This document shows, piece by piece, positions 13,389-27,683 of a stretch of 64,000 nt of DNA. Both the position numbers and the translations under genes were made by a program. Positions within the stretch are counted from its first letter, which is position 1. Every line of letters starts with the position of its first letter. Below the pieces are notes generated by a model. The model was not told the DNA's origin, searched no databases, and saw only the letters and a list, made by a program, of their open reading frames with translations. Origin of the DNA: Chaunax sp. Z400 (lineage: Eukaryota > Chordata > Actinopteri > Lophiiformes > Chaunacidae); the NCBI GenBank assembly GCA_037577475.1, contig CM075189.1, forward strand, positions 32,482,839 to 32,546,838. The letters are read 5' to 3'.

Positions 13389-15520
13389 TTCACCCGAACT
13401 CTGCCAAGTGTAAAAAGCTGACATTCATGCGTTCCACCTTGCAGAGCAGGGAAACACACACAGACACACACCGTGCATAATGTGTATAATTCACATAAAC
13501 GGTGCTCACACGCTAAAACACACAACTTCACACAGAGAGGGCACAAGCCTTCAGCAGGGCCTCCATATGGTAGCGACGGTATGGAGACAATTGTTGAAAG
13601 GATTTTGAAGCCTTGTATCTGAGTCCCTGTTTGCTTCTCCGCTGTGAAACTTCTGTTGTGTACACATTCTATTCAGTCAGCTGTGTCACAGATGGGCACA
13701 CACACACACACACACAAAGAGAAAAAAAAAACATCACTTCACTTGTGTTAGAATTTATACGAAATACAACACAACAATTTGAAATTCACAGGATGTCTAC
13801 GTTTCAAAAGCACCATTCCCATTTTTCCAAGAAACAACATGTCTTTGAGCAACTTTTACAAACTCTAATGTGTTTTTGCACCAGAATCATTTTAATTTTT
13901 TGAATGCACTTCTGACGTCTAGGAAAATATGCACTGTAGAATATTTACTCGTAAAAGAAGTCATGCAGCACATCATCTCACACATAGAAAATGATAACAA
14001 TTCAACCTCCTCATACACTCTATTTTACAAATTATATTCTTCCAGTTGTTCTTTGCATTTTAAGTCACCTCTCATTTGTCACCAAGCATTGTCCAACTAG
14101 TTTTAGCTCGTTCAAAGTGTCACAGTTCTCCACAAACAAAACGTTTCATCAGGTTGTGGGTCTTGGCTCATAAAAGGTGTTTCTCTCCATGCATACTGTT
14201 CAGTTTAGATCTACTGTATTTTCACTTCATCTTCTTGGCTCGTTTGAAAAACAAGTTGAAATGGCAGAGTTTAGTTGCTAAACATGAAGCAGCTATGAAG
14301 CTGGTTTGGAGCCAGCTGGAAAATACAAGTCCTCCCTCATTTTAGGCACAGTTTGTGATCCCAGAGAGAAATGTCTGCTGCTAGCTACTAAATGTTCCAC
14401 TATGTCCATCATCTTGTATGTGTGCTGTTTTGTGCATAGCAGGTTATGTCCAAAAGGACTTTGGACTCTGTACATTCATGACATGGCCAGACATGTTCAA
14501 TGCATGTGTAAAGAAGCAATCGCTGGCTAACAAATTTGCCATATAAACTTAGAAGATGCTGAAACATGAAGCTTTTAAGCCAGGTGCACCTCCTTGAACA
14601 ATCAATATGGAGAACATTTAGGCAGAGCAAGAAAGTATAGGAGGGCAAAAGGGACAAACAGCACAGGAGACACACATGTTTTTGCAGTTTTAAAGAAAAG
14701 TTTGTTTGCAGATGTGTTTGCAAAGGACCAGTCTAAAATAGATTTATCTACTCTCTTGCTTGCAGTCGTTCATTGTGGACACTTGACTGATATAATGTAA
14801 CCACAACTGGATCAAATGGAGCTTACCTTCTCAAAACAATATCACAGACACCCCGTTCATGTCTATGTATGTGTTGGACAATAAGATGGTAAGTCAGGTC
14901 ATTTCTAACCTAAGAATTTCAATCATGCAACATTTTCAGAACTTTGTTAAAATGACAGCATAAACTCCATACACAAAGAAACCCCAGATGTTAGTGTTTT
15001 TTTTTTTATGTGAGGAGCAATAAATCAAGTTATAAATCACAAAATAGGATACTAATTGCTTTCGGAACACTTGCAGGAGTGCTTATTCTTTACTGCCCCC
15101 AACTATCTAGCCATAAAAAAAACTATTACTCTTTTGAGCCTTTTAAAAGCTGAAATATATTGGTTTTAGAGGCAGATTGAGATGTAAGAATTATCAGCAA
15201 AGAAGACAAGACTGCTAACCCTTTTCATGCGATTCTCTCAATGAGCAACATGTTTTTCTTGCAGTGTCATGAAAGGTCACATTAATTGTCATATGATGAA
15301 CAAATGGTCCGACGGTCACCTGAAATTAGTACAGTATGTGTTACGATTCAGCTGATCTCTCTTCTTACTGTCTTACATTATGTTTTATGCCATGTGAATA
15401 ATAAAATATTGATTTACTACTCCTAATAAAACTTTTTTCACATTTCTTTTTTATTTCACATTTTATGCACTTCTATTTGCATTTAAAGTGACAGCCTGTT
15501 ATTGCTGTGGATAAGAAGCT

Positions 15521-15556
<36 letters not shown>

Positions 15557-16561
15557 TTGTACATTGTCACCACCAGTCTTAATAACACCTCTCTGAGTGC
15601 TTCTGAAGCTCTCACGCCTTCTTAGAGTCCGTATAGCTAGTCATCAATTAATATATCACACTCATCATAGCAGCCAGACACACAAGGCTGAACATGTGCA
15701 CACACACACACTTGGATACACTAGAGTTAATATACACCTAATAACCACCCTTGAGTGCATCACATGTGGCAAGTCAATTATCACCAAGGACACTACAGTG
15801 AGCCTCCAGTGCTGTTAATGGGTGCTTATGAGTATGAAGACATCAATTAACTTGAACCAGTGGTTCTGGTTGTCCATATCGGTTAGTGGGAAAAGAGATA
15901 GGAATCACATACAATGATAATGGAGACCATATGTTACCTCTCAGTTTAACCAGGCCTTTTTAAATGTAAGCATTTAAAGACACTATAAGGTAAATTCAAG
16001 TTTATCACCATGTTAATGGAAGCTTTGCGTAGCAACATTTATTTTGTGTGGAGCCTTCGGAACATGCCCAGTGCATGGAGGGACGGTGGAGAAGTGGGTT
16101 AGGCTGCAGGAGTGGTTTGAAAAGTTCCTTAATACTTTTATTTGTAGAGAATGTGGGTCACTGCTTGAATCCATTGTAAGCATCTTGAATTCAAGCAGAC
16201 TACAGCTCCCAACTTTCACAAAGGAGCTACAATCTCCTCAGGGCCACCTTTTCAGGCAGTCAAACTCGTAAAATATAAATGTTAATATCAGTAGACTACT
16301 GAAACTGTCTTGGTTAAACACAACACAGCTTTAACTCTCTATGTAGCAGTGAGAAGCTACCTTGCAAGTTTGCGTGCTGATTATTTAGCAACTGTTACAA
16401 TAGTTAATACAGCCATGCTTCAGCAGTACGCAGAATATAGATGATGAACTAATTTTATAAACTGTTGCAATTTGAAATGTGTAAGCTAAAGCTAGGCAGC
16501 TCTAAATAAAGTCTAGTGTCTTTAGCTACCAGTGTGGTGTTACACAGTCATACAGTCAAAT

Positions 16562-16562
<1 letters not shown>
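13389..16562. other. Non-coding stretch
   Basis: No gene recognised. It includes a CA run at 13697-13716, a T run near 14998-15008, a TG run at 15523-15552, and a short CA patch near 15700. Other sequence is unique and AT-rich. Confidence 0.5.
15523..15552. repeat. (GT)n microsatellite
   Basis: About 15 GT units. Confidence 0.9.

Positions 16563-16649
<87 letters not shown>
16563..16649. repeat. Long (CA)n microsatellite
   Basis: About 43 uninterrupted CA units. This is one of the two longest perfect dinucleotide runs of the CA/TG type in the window. The His-Thr repeat protein across it is an artefact. Confidence 0.98.
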
Positions 16650-16652
<3 letters not shown>

Positions 16653-19600
16653 TACACAAGGGAAATGTTCAACATTCAAACCACAGCTTCCCTTAAAAAA
16701 AAATACTTTTAAATCACAGTTTTAAGCACAAGTCTCTCTGCCGGTGTCCGAATTTATTATCTTATTTGCAGAAAACCCCCAAAACAAACAGTTGATTAAA
16801 GCATTTAAATTTGGCCTTAGTAACTTGTGCGACATGCTTTTCTTTGCCATAATTTACATGTAGGATTTCCATTAAAGTATCAGTCTAATGCATATACTTA
16901 GATGTGCCCATGTCCACTTTCTATAGTGTGAATAATTTGCACTCCATTTGCCGTTTCCATTATTTCCCTTGTCTGGTGCTTTACAGTGTTACTTACTGCA
17001 CCGTGCAAATTGCTGAAGCGCTTCAGATGAAGGCCCAAAGCAGATCCATGCTACTGTTGCCACACTAACTGTTGCCACACTAACTGTAATGTTTTTGCCT
17101 GCAATAAAACGTAGCCAGACATTATGCAAGCAAGACTTTCAAGGTAAGACTAAGTGTGCTGGATGCTATATATATATATGGATGTGCTATAATGTGTGGA
17201 TGTTAGTCGACTGAATGATATGACGAGAGTCAAACCAGAGCCAGCTGAACTGAAATGTCTCCGTCAGTGGAATAACCCTCTAAGACTTGTTGTATTCCTG
17301 CTAAATGCAGCCTCTCACGTATTAAGATTTCTATGGAACATCTGATACACATGGAAATAAGAAAGTGTCCACACACTGGAGTATTCCATGTATGCTTTTA
17401 CACCAAACGTGTTTAGTCTAGCTTTGTGACACAAAGCTAAGGATGGGAAGAGCTGCTCAGTGGGCCTTACCAGTCTCACACCTCGCCTCCATAGGATCCT
17501 TCATCCTTCAAAGGATGCATCTTGACTCCGAAGGTGTGTCTCCATAGTGCATTCAGAATTTGATGTGATATATATGTTTAAATCTTCAGCCTTCTGAGAT
17601 CACGTCAGCATGATCACATGACATGTCTGATTCATGGGGGTTGCAGCATGAACACAAAGTTATGTGGAGCAGCGGCATTAAGTTCTGCTGAAAGTGTAGG
17701 CTTGACAATAACTGGACCAATAACTGGAGATACGATGATGTAAATTTAATCCAAACATCACCTTTACGTGTGCATAAAAGTGTGCAAGCTGGGATGGAGC
17801 ATGCATTGTGTTTAATGTAGTATCTTTGTAATTTTGTAATCACAAAGAAATGGGGGAAAAGACATTTTAGTTTTGCTCATTATTCCCTCTGTAAACTTTA
17901 TAAACTCTGTATGTGTGCATATGGATACAGAGCAAAAAGACAGTATAAACTGTAAACATACCTGTACATATTTCTTGTATCATTTTGAAAGTTTTTACAT
18001 GTGTGATTTTCAGCAACATGCATCAGAAGCGTGAGCAGGCAGTCACATCATCAACCCAACCAATTCCAACAAGGAGGCCTATGAGGAGGAGGTGTGAAGG
18101 TGAAACCTGACCAGGTGAAGATCTCCACAACCTCACTGCAGCTTTGAGCTGAGAACAGACTATGACCCCGATACTGATCCACACATAATTATGTTCATAG
18201 AATGCCTATGGCCACTCCGGCTTTTTGTTGTAAATAGTTGTTTATTGTTTCTAAATAGTTACATTTTCTCAAATTAGCATTTTTGATGTTTGACACTGAA
18301 TACAAAGCCTGTTATTAAGCGATGTTTCTAATTGTTCAGATAATGAGTTTGGAAGTAAGGCAAGCTAATAAGGAAAAAAACAGTTGTAGTATAGTTGTAA
18401 CAGTAGTTGTATTTATCATGATATAACCTCAAACACAATGTTTTTTGTGTTGTTTTGGGTTCAGTGTTAATGTGAAGAAATAATTGCAGGTCATAGAGGT
18501 GGTGTTTTGCTGAAAAGAGATACCAAACATTGTCATGTTAAACATTATTTAATGTGGTATATAAAGGAAAAAGCAAAAGTATTCAAAAACACCCTTAATA
18601 ACCCAAGACTCCAGAGGGTTCAATCAATGTTACTTATTGATTGTTGGACCTGCATGAATGTGTTTCACCGATAAATTGTGCATGTAGATACATATTTGTT
18701 TAAAGGCTTAATATTAAAGGCATAATATATGAATACAATATAAATATAGGTTTTCTGATTGTTACACTGCAGACATGAACTGAAGCACAAACAGTCCCTT
18801 CAGACAACTATGCAGATTTTGTGTTAATAACAAAGTGCAGGTTTCATCCTTTCCCTGTGAGCCTCTGCTGAGCCCTCCTCACTGACATCCTAACCTCTTT
18901 ATAAGAGACAGAGACACGTTTTTATGGAGTCCTGACCTCCTGCTGTTAATGGCTTGGAACATAAATTGCTACACAAAGGTTGGCCCCAAAAAATGTCCAG
19001 ACAGCAAAGAACTAAGAAAACAGGAAAATAGAGGCAGACTGAAACACACTGCTAGAGAGTCATAAGTGATGACTGAGAGGAATTACTATTGTGTGAGTTT
19101 ATATTTAGTTTTTTTTTATAGGAAACTTCTTTAGAAAACTTCACAGGGTATCTTTATCTTTAAATCCCTCCCGAATCTTCAGCTTTTCTCAAAAATAACA
19201 AGCAACATTATTTAATATAAATTAACATTAGCAATGTTGGCATTAAAGTTAAAATTTGAAATACAACATATGTAATACTGTATTTATTATTAGTTAAACA
19301 GTAATAACTAATCAGCGTCATCTGAACTATATGGGTCTGCGTGGATTGATTGGATTTAATTGAAGCAAACAACCTCACAACAGTCATGACATATTTATTC
19401 AAATGACGCAATGTCTTGACTGATGCTCAGAAGTGCATGACCCACTGACTTAAACCAGTGAAACCAGTGCAGACAAATACAGAAATATCTTGTAAAATAA
19501 CTAAAATTATTCCAACTTTAGAGGGAAATTGTTTGTTTGCACAAAAAGTAAGAAGCAGATTGAGAAAATAAGTTTTCAGTGTTGATACTGAATTGTCAAG

Positions 19601-21479
19601 AAAGCAATCTTACATAAAAAGTGAATATCTTTATGTATAAATTGGATATATTTAAACACATGACTGCTTCATTCGAGCTGATTATAAATCCATAATATAA
19701 TATTGTGTTTCATCTTTCTATCAATTCAAGTTCTTCTTGCTATTCATGGCCTCTGGTCCTCATTGACCTGAGCTCATACCTCTTGACCATCATAATACCA
19801 CAGAATGGACCGTGAGCAAGGCCTCAAAAAAGCTTTATATACCACTATTATATAAACTTTTAAATCGGTCAGATTTGAACACAACAGAAGGGTCCTGTGT
19901 AATAGCAAGGGTTCATAAAAATGGGGGTTGGCGTTGTTGCACTGGCTCCACCAGTCAACATACACTTAGTGATTCTGGACAAATCACTGTATATTTAGGT
20001 CCCTCAAGGTTCCTATTGTGATGGGAGAGTACCTACACAGACATATAGGCTTAAAAAAGGTTCCTAAGAACTATGGCTCCTTGTACTCTCAGTCCAGATA
20101 AAATTTAAAAAAACATGGTACTTTTGAAAAGGCTCCTCTCATCTGAAAATGCCTATAACCCAACCTACAGGAATAAAATCCAGACAACACAGTGCTGTTT
20201 AAATGTTTAGAAGCCCTACATGACTGATGCTAAAATATGCATACTGTATTGTCAGGAATCTAATGGCATAATGATTTGGCTCTCCGGTTGAGATAAATCC
20301 CACGACTGTCATGACAATTGAAAAGAAGCTTATTTTTGCACTTTCCATGGGGGGGGGGCAATGCAGATATATAGTCTACTTAGATGATTTTATTACCAAA
20401 TAAATTCACTAACAGCAGGATAATGAACAACAGAGTCAGTGGTTCAGCTCAGTGAGAGCATTGCCTTGAGCTCCTTTACAACCATATTGACTAAGTTATA
20501 TAGGGACCATAAATCCATAGGCATTTAATAATGAGCCTGTCCTCAGCTGACAGAAGCATATGTCTTCTTATATGGCTCAGAGGAACCAATAGACCTGCTA
20601 ATACAATAAATACAGTCCAAAGCATTAGGACAGTAAGCTTAAGTCATCAGCTGTGATACTTCTAGTGATGAATGAATTACACCTGAAATAGTGCTTTTAA
20701 AAATAGCATTTAATGACAGGTCAAAGTTTGGAAACCATCGAGGCCCAGCATCTCACTGTCCCCACACTGAACTTTACCATGAGTGGAAGAGTTAACACAC
20801 TTCTTGCAGTGTGCAGCCAGCACAAGATGCACTCGTGAAAATACTTTCTTGTTTCCCCATGTTTCACCTCATTGTGTTCCTCTTCATTTTCTTATAATGC
20901 TGTTTATGAATGCGTGAAAGTTCACCGTGCTAATGCACTAATTATGAGCCTCGCTCAGAACAAGAGTTTTAATGAAAGCGCTGAAGTGTAAAAAGATATT
21001 TAAACCCAGAGAGGCAATTTCATAAAAGTGGGTGTTGGCATTGAGCATAGGCAGGAAACACAGCGTGACTTGTTGATTGAAAAGCCCCTTCAGCAATATC
21101 GTAAGTTTCACTGCAATTTTAGGGAGGTGGAAAAAAAAAGAAGAATTGTCTCCTTGACAGGTTATTATACAGCTTTGTCAGCTTTGTTACAGCTTTTGGA
21201 AATAAACAGGAGAAATATTTTGCTCAAGGAAAAAGTTAAGATGCTGCCTGAAGGTGTGACGGAGGGATCTAAAAAAATCCTAATGATGTAACTCTAATGA
21301 ATGCTTTCAGAGTTTATCCTGCAGATAATTACCTTGTCTTATTATCACATAGCACACTGCCACCACACTTTAGTGGACAGAATCACTAACACACCAACAC
21401 TAAATCTGTGTGTGTGTGTTAATTAGTGTGCAAACCGAAATGTAAAAGTGACAATTTATTGTCTTATGTGTTGTTATGG
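16650..21479. other. Non-coding stretch
   Basis: No gene recognised. A short direct duplication ACTGTTGCCACACTA occurs twice near 17053-17083. TATATATATA runs lie near 17169. The region 20840-21000 has few simple repeats and words such as GCACTAATTATGAGCC, so it could be a conserved non-coding element; this is unproven. Confidence 0.5.
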
Positions 21480-21775
21480 GCAAGACTTTGTGGAGCTCGA
21501 TCTCATTCCCAGGTTATCATGTACCGTCATTGTGACACGTCCCTCAGTGTCTCATCCAGATGCAGAACGCACCCCTGTGTGTCTGGATGAGACCCACCAG
21601 ACATTGCCTCCAGTGGAAACACATCCTCTTCATCATGGGACGGATCAACTGCACAATGCAACGCATTTCGCAAAGCCAGAAACTCCCAAGAGGGATGGAG
21701 GTCGTGGTTGAGTGTTGCGTCAAACACAACTTTCACCAAGGAGGCCGGTGTTCATGTCCTGTGTGACCGAAATCT
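21480..21775 (-). repeat. Unclassified interspersed repeat, copy A
   Basis: Read on the minus strand, this segment aligns by eye with 29224-29510 on the plus strand. Shared words in the same order are GTTGCATTGTGCAG, then CTGGTG..TCTCATC, then TTCTGCATCTGGATGAGAC, then CTGGGAATGAGA. On the plus strand it contains a perfect 12-bp inverted repeat: GTCTCATCCAGA at 21549-21560 and its complement at 21582-21593, so a hairpin is possible. The continuation GAAATCTAACCACGTAG resembles a fish repeat with tandem CTAACCAAGTAG words. No coding frame survives. Family unknown to me. Confidence 0.55.
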
Positions 21776-24700
21776 AACCACGTAGTTTTTTTGTAACTTA
21801 ACTCACCAAACGTGATCCTTCATGTTAAGCACATGTTAGAAAGGCTTTTCAATCGGAAGGTTTTGAACATCGGCCACAGACACCAAAGGGTACCTCTAGT
21901 GTAAAAGCATGACAAAGTGTCAGCATGTTGCAAGCTCGGATGAGAATGTGTTGCCAAATAATACTGCTTAGAGCAGGGACATAATATCACTGTTCTCATT
22001 CTTTGCAGTACATCAATGTTTACCATGTAAATAAACAGTAGTATGTATCTTTCTGGGTGTAATGATCTGCAAGCATCACATCACTCCCTGAGATCCTTTC
22101 TGGTTGGTGGCTCGTAACTGTGGCAACCCATGCCAATGACGATCTCATTTAATCATACTAAAACATCATATTAAACATACTCATAATATATAAATGTCAC
22201 ATACTGTTTCAGAGTCCTAGACAGCATCTAAGTATGGTCCTTTAAACACTTTCATTTTTAACGGATTAAGAAATATAACGTTCACTAATGACTTGTAGAT
22301 TAACTGGCTGGTAGATTTTCTTGCTGGTGGAGAAACTATTTCCTAACCAGCTGTTTTTTGTTTTTTTTACCTAACCCTCTGTCAGAAAGCAAACACACCA
22401 TTTTCCCAACCTGTAACACTTATGTGTTGTCATGTTGTGTTCCACATCTTATAGACGCAGTTCTCTTAAGCCTTTCTTTATAGCCTGGCACACACGTATT
22501 ACGTTTACAACAGTGTAGTCCTCTAAGCAACTTGATTAAAGGCATTTGTAACTTAAAGTTATGGATGACTCAGAACTACCAACAGTTAACTCAAGAAGAA
22601 AATGAGATTTTAACTTAATTGGAGCAAAAGATGAATGAGAGAAACCGTCACCTCATTCAACAATTCAATTCAACTTTCACTATGCACCCGATATAGCATT
22701 CAGATATTTTTTGAAAGCTGACAGAGTCAGACCATTCCTCTAGACAGGATGCTGACATGTTCAAATGTTTTTAGTATCTGTAGACATGGTGCATTCAGCA
22801 TCAGAAAGACTCGACCTTGGTGCCATTGACAACGGCATAAGACACATATCAGGAGCTTCAGAGGCTGAGTGGTATGATTCTTGAGATGAGGAAGAATGTC
22901 AAAATGTTTAGAATTCATTTGAAAATGGGTCAATGTCTTTATTTTACAAAAGCTTTATTTTGTGACGGTGTACTTGTGCAAGCGTGACCACCTTGGCTGA
23001 ATCCGGCTTCTGTGACCGGAAAAATCCTTAAAATGTTCCCCAAAATCCGTAAGAACAAATAACACATACAGAAAAGTTGGACTTAAACATTAAAACTAGC
23101 AAAAATCCATCAAACTTTCAAATAAAGAATCAATAAGTTTGATACAATTGCATTTGAAAAGCTTTACTCTACTAAAAAGTTATTTCCTTGTGTGAAAGTG
23201 AGCTTTGGCCATTTTCTTTTCAGGATACTGTTCTGTGCAGATGAGATGTCTTTCTTTTTAGTGATATCTGTGAAGGTTTACACTGAACATAAAATGACAG
23301 TAAATCTCTGCTCTGATGAGGAGTCATGAGGAAGGAGAGATTTGCTGCTGTGGACACGAGAAGAAGTGAAATATTCTGTGTGGGGGATGTAGAGGAAGAA
23401 AGGAGTGAGCATGCTATTTTAATACATTTAGTGATTATGCATGTCTTTATTTTTTAAATAGAGGATTCACAGCTGCCAGTGCACCACAAGCAGCGTGTAT
23501 GAATACATATATATATATACAGTATATGAATATTCCAATAAGTGTTGTTTTATTATTTGATTTAAAAAAAGACTGTTGTAATGTTAATATTTCATTTACA
23601 CACCATGAAGCTTTAAATGTAAAAACAATCATTAGTTTGTCTTCCAACATTTGATTGAAATAGATGACATAGAACATTTCTACTCAATGACAATGTTACA
23701 AACATTCATTGTAGACATGTGATATACATTTGTTTACTCTTTTATCACTGATTCATTTGTAAGGGTTTTAACAAGAGAAGAAATTCAAAAAATGGAATTC
23801 AAATTTTCAAATTTTGGACCAAAACCATCCTTCCACATCTTGGTCTAGGTTTTTGTTTTAATTGTTTTATTTGGCTGTCAATCTGCTTTTGAATAATATA
23901 ATAATAAATATGTCTCATGTCATAGTCCATAGATCTGACTGGAGTCTGTTGATTGCTTCTGATGACTAAAACAAATGAAGAAGCAGCTCTTTGTCGGATA
24001 CCAAGACGCTCATTTACAAATATTTTAACATTGGTTTATTTTGATGCTATTATTTTATTTTCATTATATTATCCTTCGTTATGTACATCAATCAATATTA
24101 CAATAGGCAGCAGAAGGACTGCTGGATCAACAGTGTGTGAAAACAAACTGGTAGACTGAATGTGTTTTGTGTCTGTGAAGAAAAGAAAGTCAAACACACT
24201 TTATAAAGGTTTTCATCAAAGTTAGGGGTTGAATAGGATCCAGAAACATTTTCCTTGGCAGACTGACAGAAGGTGAATGAATGTACAGTTGTATGCTCTC
24301 ACATCTACACCTGTGTACTTTGTGCTGTGCTGCTGTCAGACTGCTGCTGGTCCCAGTCACCCGTCATGTGAGGATTGCTTCAAACAGAAGGCTGAGTGAA
24401 AGTGTGGCAGGTCCCTGGTGAAGCTCTTGGATATAGGAGTTTCTCAGGGATTTGTGATGATCCAAATTATGCATCTGACACCTGCTGTTATTCTAAATGC
24501 CTTGGAAAAACCTCATCCTTCAAGGAATCAGTCTGAATAAGGATCAGCAGCACATAGAAAGTTGTATGTTCACTACTGATTTATGTCCACATTCAAACAC
24601 TTGTCTCTATGGCAGTCCATTTAATCCACCACATAATTTCAATTGCAGGCATTCATTTCATGCTGTAGGACAGCTGACTGTCTCCGATGGTGTATTTCTG

Positions 24701-25038
24701 ACGAGCAGATCACATAAAATTTGACTCCACACTTTTTGGAGCACATTTACCATAGCTGCCAAGACATGGCATTATGTTTGGGATTGATTAAAAGACACAT
24801 TTAATGCCATTTAATGCTGTGGATTTAATGGAAGTTTAATGGTACAATATGTCTTGCCATTTTTTTATATAACAGCACACACAAAAAGCAGCGGACTGCT
24901 GGTTAAAGATAGGACTAATTGACAGGGAGACTGCTGGAGGCCTGATGGATTAGATGCCCCTTTAACACCTAAACAAGGAATTATATACAGTAAATATATG
25001 TATGTGTGTATATCAAATAAAGATTGAACGTTTCTTTT

Positions 25039-25043
<5 letters not shown>
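21776..25043. other. Non-coding stretch
   Basis: No gene recognised. There is a small TATATATATA run near 23507. The rest is AT-rich unique sequence. Confidence 0.5.

Positions 25044-25116
<73 letters not shown>
25044..25116. repeat. (TA)n microsatellite
   Basis: About 36 TA units directly upstream of a retrotransposon remnant. Confidence 0.97.
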
Positions 25117-25119
<3 letters not shown>

Positions 25120-25139
25120 ATTAGCCATGAATCAGAGCT

Positions 25140-25586
25140 TTCATGGATGATCCCAGTGTCACTAAGAAAAAGTTCATCTCCTGGGTAAGGATACGTTTCA
25201 AACCTGCCAAATCCAGGGCAATGGTGCTAAACATGGGAGGAGTGGTGGACAATTCCTTTGTTTATGGCATTGCAATCCCATCCAAGAGCCTGGTAAAAGG
25301 TCTTCATAACCTCAGGGATGCAATGGCATTCCATGAAACCATCCAGGAGTTCAAGGCTTGGCTCACCTCAGTCAACAAGTCTGGCCTACCTGGCAGGTTC
25401 AAGGCTTGGATTTATCAGCATGGCTTTTTACTTTGTGTCCTGTGGCCTCGGCTGCTTGTGATGCCAAAGTGCTCTGAAGATTACCTCAGTTTTCTCTTTG
25501 GTAGAAACAACAGAGAGCGGAGAGGAAGAGCAGGAGGTTTGCAGAGTAAAAAGGAAACCTGCTTTGCAGATTTTAACGTTTGAAAC
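25140..25586 (+). pseudogene. LINE reverse-transcriptase remnant with FMDD motif
   Basis: The plus frame begins Phe-Met-Asp-Asp at 25140-25151, the catalytic box of reverse transcriptases, and continues with segments typical of a fish non-LTR retrotransposon: FKPAKSRAMVL, then FKAWLTSVNKSGLPGRFKAW, then IYQHG and a LWPRLLV block. In active relatives the polymerase is far longer, with upstream fingers and palm and a longer tail. Here the 5' part is missing up to the TA microsatellite, segments after FMDD and before the KSLVKG block look deleted, and homology fades after about codon 105. Enzyme function is therefore lost. The clade is not certain; the KSGLPGRFKAW signature is the best search key. 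Confidence 0.75.
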
Positions 25587-25589
25587 CTG

Positions 25590-26479
25590 CAGTTTAAAAA
25601 AAAAATGCCTGCTTCCAATGTGACTGATGATATCATATATCTGCAGTCGATGCACAAAACAGACAAGCTTTTTTTGCATTCGTGCCTCATTCCCCAACAC
25701 CATTTATGTATTTATTTTTGAAGTGGCAAAGTGGGCTCATAGAAAAAAAATCATTACATATATAGTGTTCAATCATTTTGATATAAAGGGGGGAAAAAAC
25801 ACCTAAAAGATACCAAACATTTGGTTAAAAAATGTTATTGGCTTTAGCAGAAACAACCTTAATGATCATCAGTTACCATCCATTAACTATGTCTTGCAGT
25901 TCCTGCAGTGTGAGTGCAGGTCAGCATCATGGGTGGGCCTTCTGGATGTTTTTTTCTAATTTACCTTTTCACTCCTCCTGGTTTCACACTTTACTTTTGC
26001 TTCTTGTTCTCAGTTTAGTTGCTTTGGATTTTGGAACTCCTGTGTTTTCATTTTCATCTCTGTTTTAATTGGCGACCATCAAAGACAGGCAAACAGCACA
26101 AACTAGTGTAATTAAAAAAGCCCAGCCAAAGATTTCCACCCAAAGTTACTTGTGCCCACCCAAGGTTTATAGCCTTATGGAACAGGCCATAAAAATGTGG
26201 ATATATTGCAGAATACACTGCTGAATGAAAACACACGAGCCGCCTTCTGCTCATTTTATACAGTATAGAGTAGATGGAGAGCAACATAGGGACACAGACA
26301 TGGTGCCACAAGGCGTGTGGCAGCCCTTGTCAGTCCTTATTAAGTTCATGCGGTTTTAGATAATTGCTTTTTACGTCACAAGGTATGTGTCATACTCATC
26401 TGAGGTGAAGAACTCAGTGGGGTTTTTACATCCAAAGAGACTGAAAGGCAAAAATAGAGCTACTTTCAAATTCCCTTGT

Positions 26480-26574
<95 letters not shown>

Positions 26575-27683
26575 AAGAGAATGGATGTGACGTCCAGCTG
26601 TGCTTGGATTGTGTTGTACTTTTGATCTATGAATGCTATGTGTCAGTTTAGGCTACCTGAAGGCCAGCCTTCAGGACTAACAGGATTTAGCAGTGCATTG
26701 TAATTACAGAGAACTTTCATGGTGAGGTTAACGCACATTATATGTATGCAAATGAGGGAGTACTTTTATTCTATGACAACTTTTGTTCAGGATGAGACAA
26801 GGGCGAAGCTGTGAAAACTGCATTTGGGTTTTGATATTCTGCACAATACCTTCACACTATTAAATCAAACATTATATGCAGTCATATGACACAAACTAGT
26901 TTCAGCCCCGTGAATGAAGAAATATTTCTCCATAGTGACCTTGGCTATAGTAGATGGTACCTGCATCAAATTCACCTCGTTAGCTTAATCATTATAAATC
27001 TGAACCCTTTTTGAAGGCCGTGGAACAGTAAGCTAAGCTGACAGTCCATACATGCTCAAGACGGAACCTCTGCTTTCATATATTATCAGCCTCCACTAAA
27101 GAAAAAAGACGTATCCTCAATTTTCACAGGGATTTGGACCGAGCAGCTGGTCTTATCGTCTTTGAGAGAAAGACTACTGTAGGAAACCACATTGTGACCT
27201 TAGCACTGAAGCACAACTGTTCCTGCTAAGACTAATTCAATTTAATTTCTTGGTTTGTGATCATTTGACCATTAGGGGTGGAGTCAGTAAAACTTGAGGA
27301 ACCAACATGAGTAAGATAAAATATGAAAGTGTTCTCCCAAAAAAACACGCTGAACATTCATCAGTATGGACACGTTTATACTTTGTGTTGATTTATACCA
27401 CATGCCACAGCCTCCTTCAACACACTCCCTCTTCTGTTTGTGTTTTATCATTGTGATGGCCGGGCCACACAGGGTAAGGTCACAAAACGCCTCATCTCAC
27501 CTCCTTAGTTTGTCACACCACACTTTGTCAACCACACCCAAACATGTAACATTAGACATTTATTTGATTTGGTCTTCATTTCAACAATAAGATGTTATGG
27601 GATGGGAGACATTTGGGTTTTGTTAAATTTGCTTTGTGTTGAGTTGTAGTTGACATCCATTTAGTTTTCCCCCTGTGTGTTAT
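25590..27683. other. Non-coding stretch with one long microsatellite
   Basis: No gene recognised outside the TG run at 26482-26573. Confidence 0.5.
26482..26573. repeat. Long (TG)n microsatellite
   Basis: About 46 uninterrupted TG units, the longest perfect dinucleotide run seen in the window. Confidence 0.98.
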
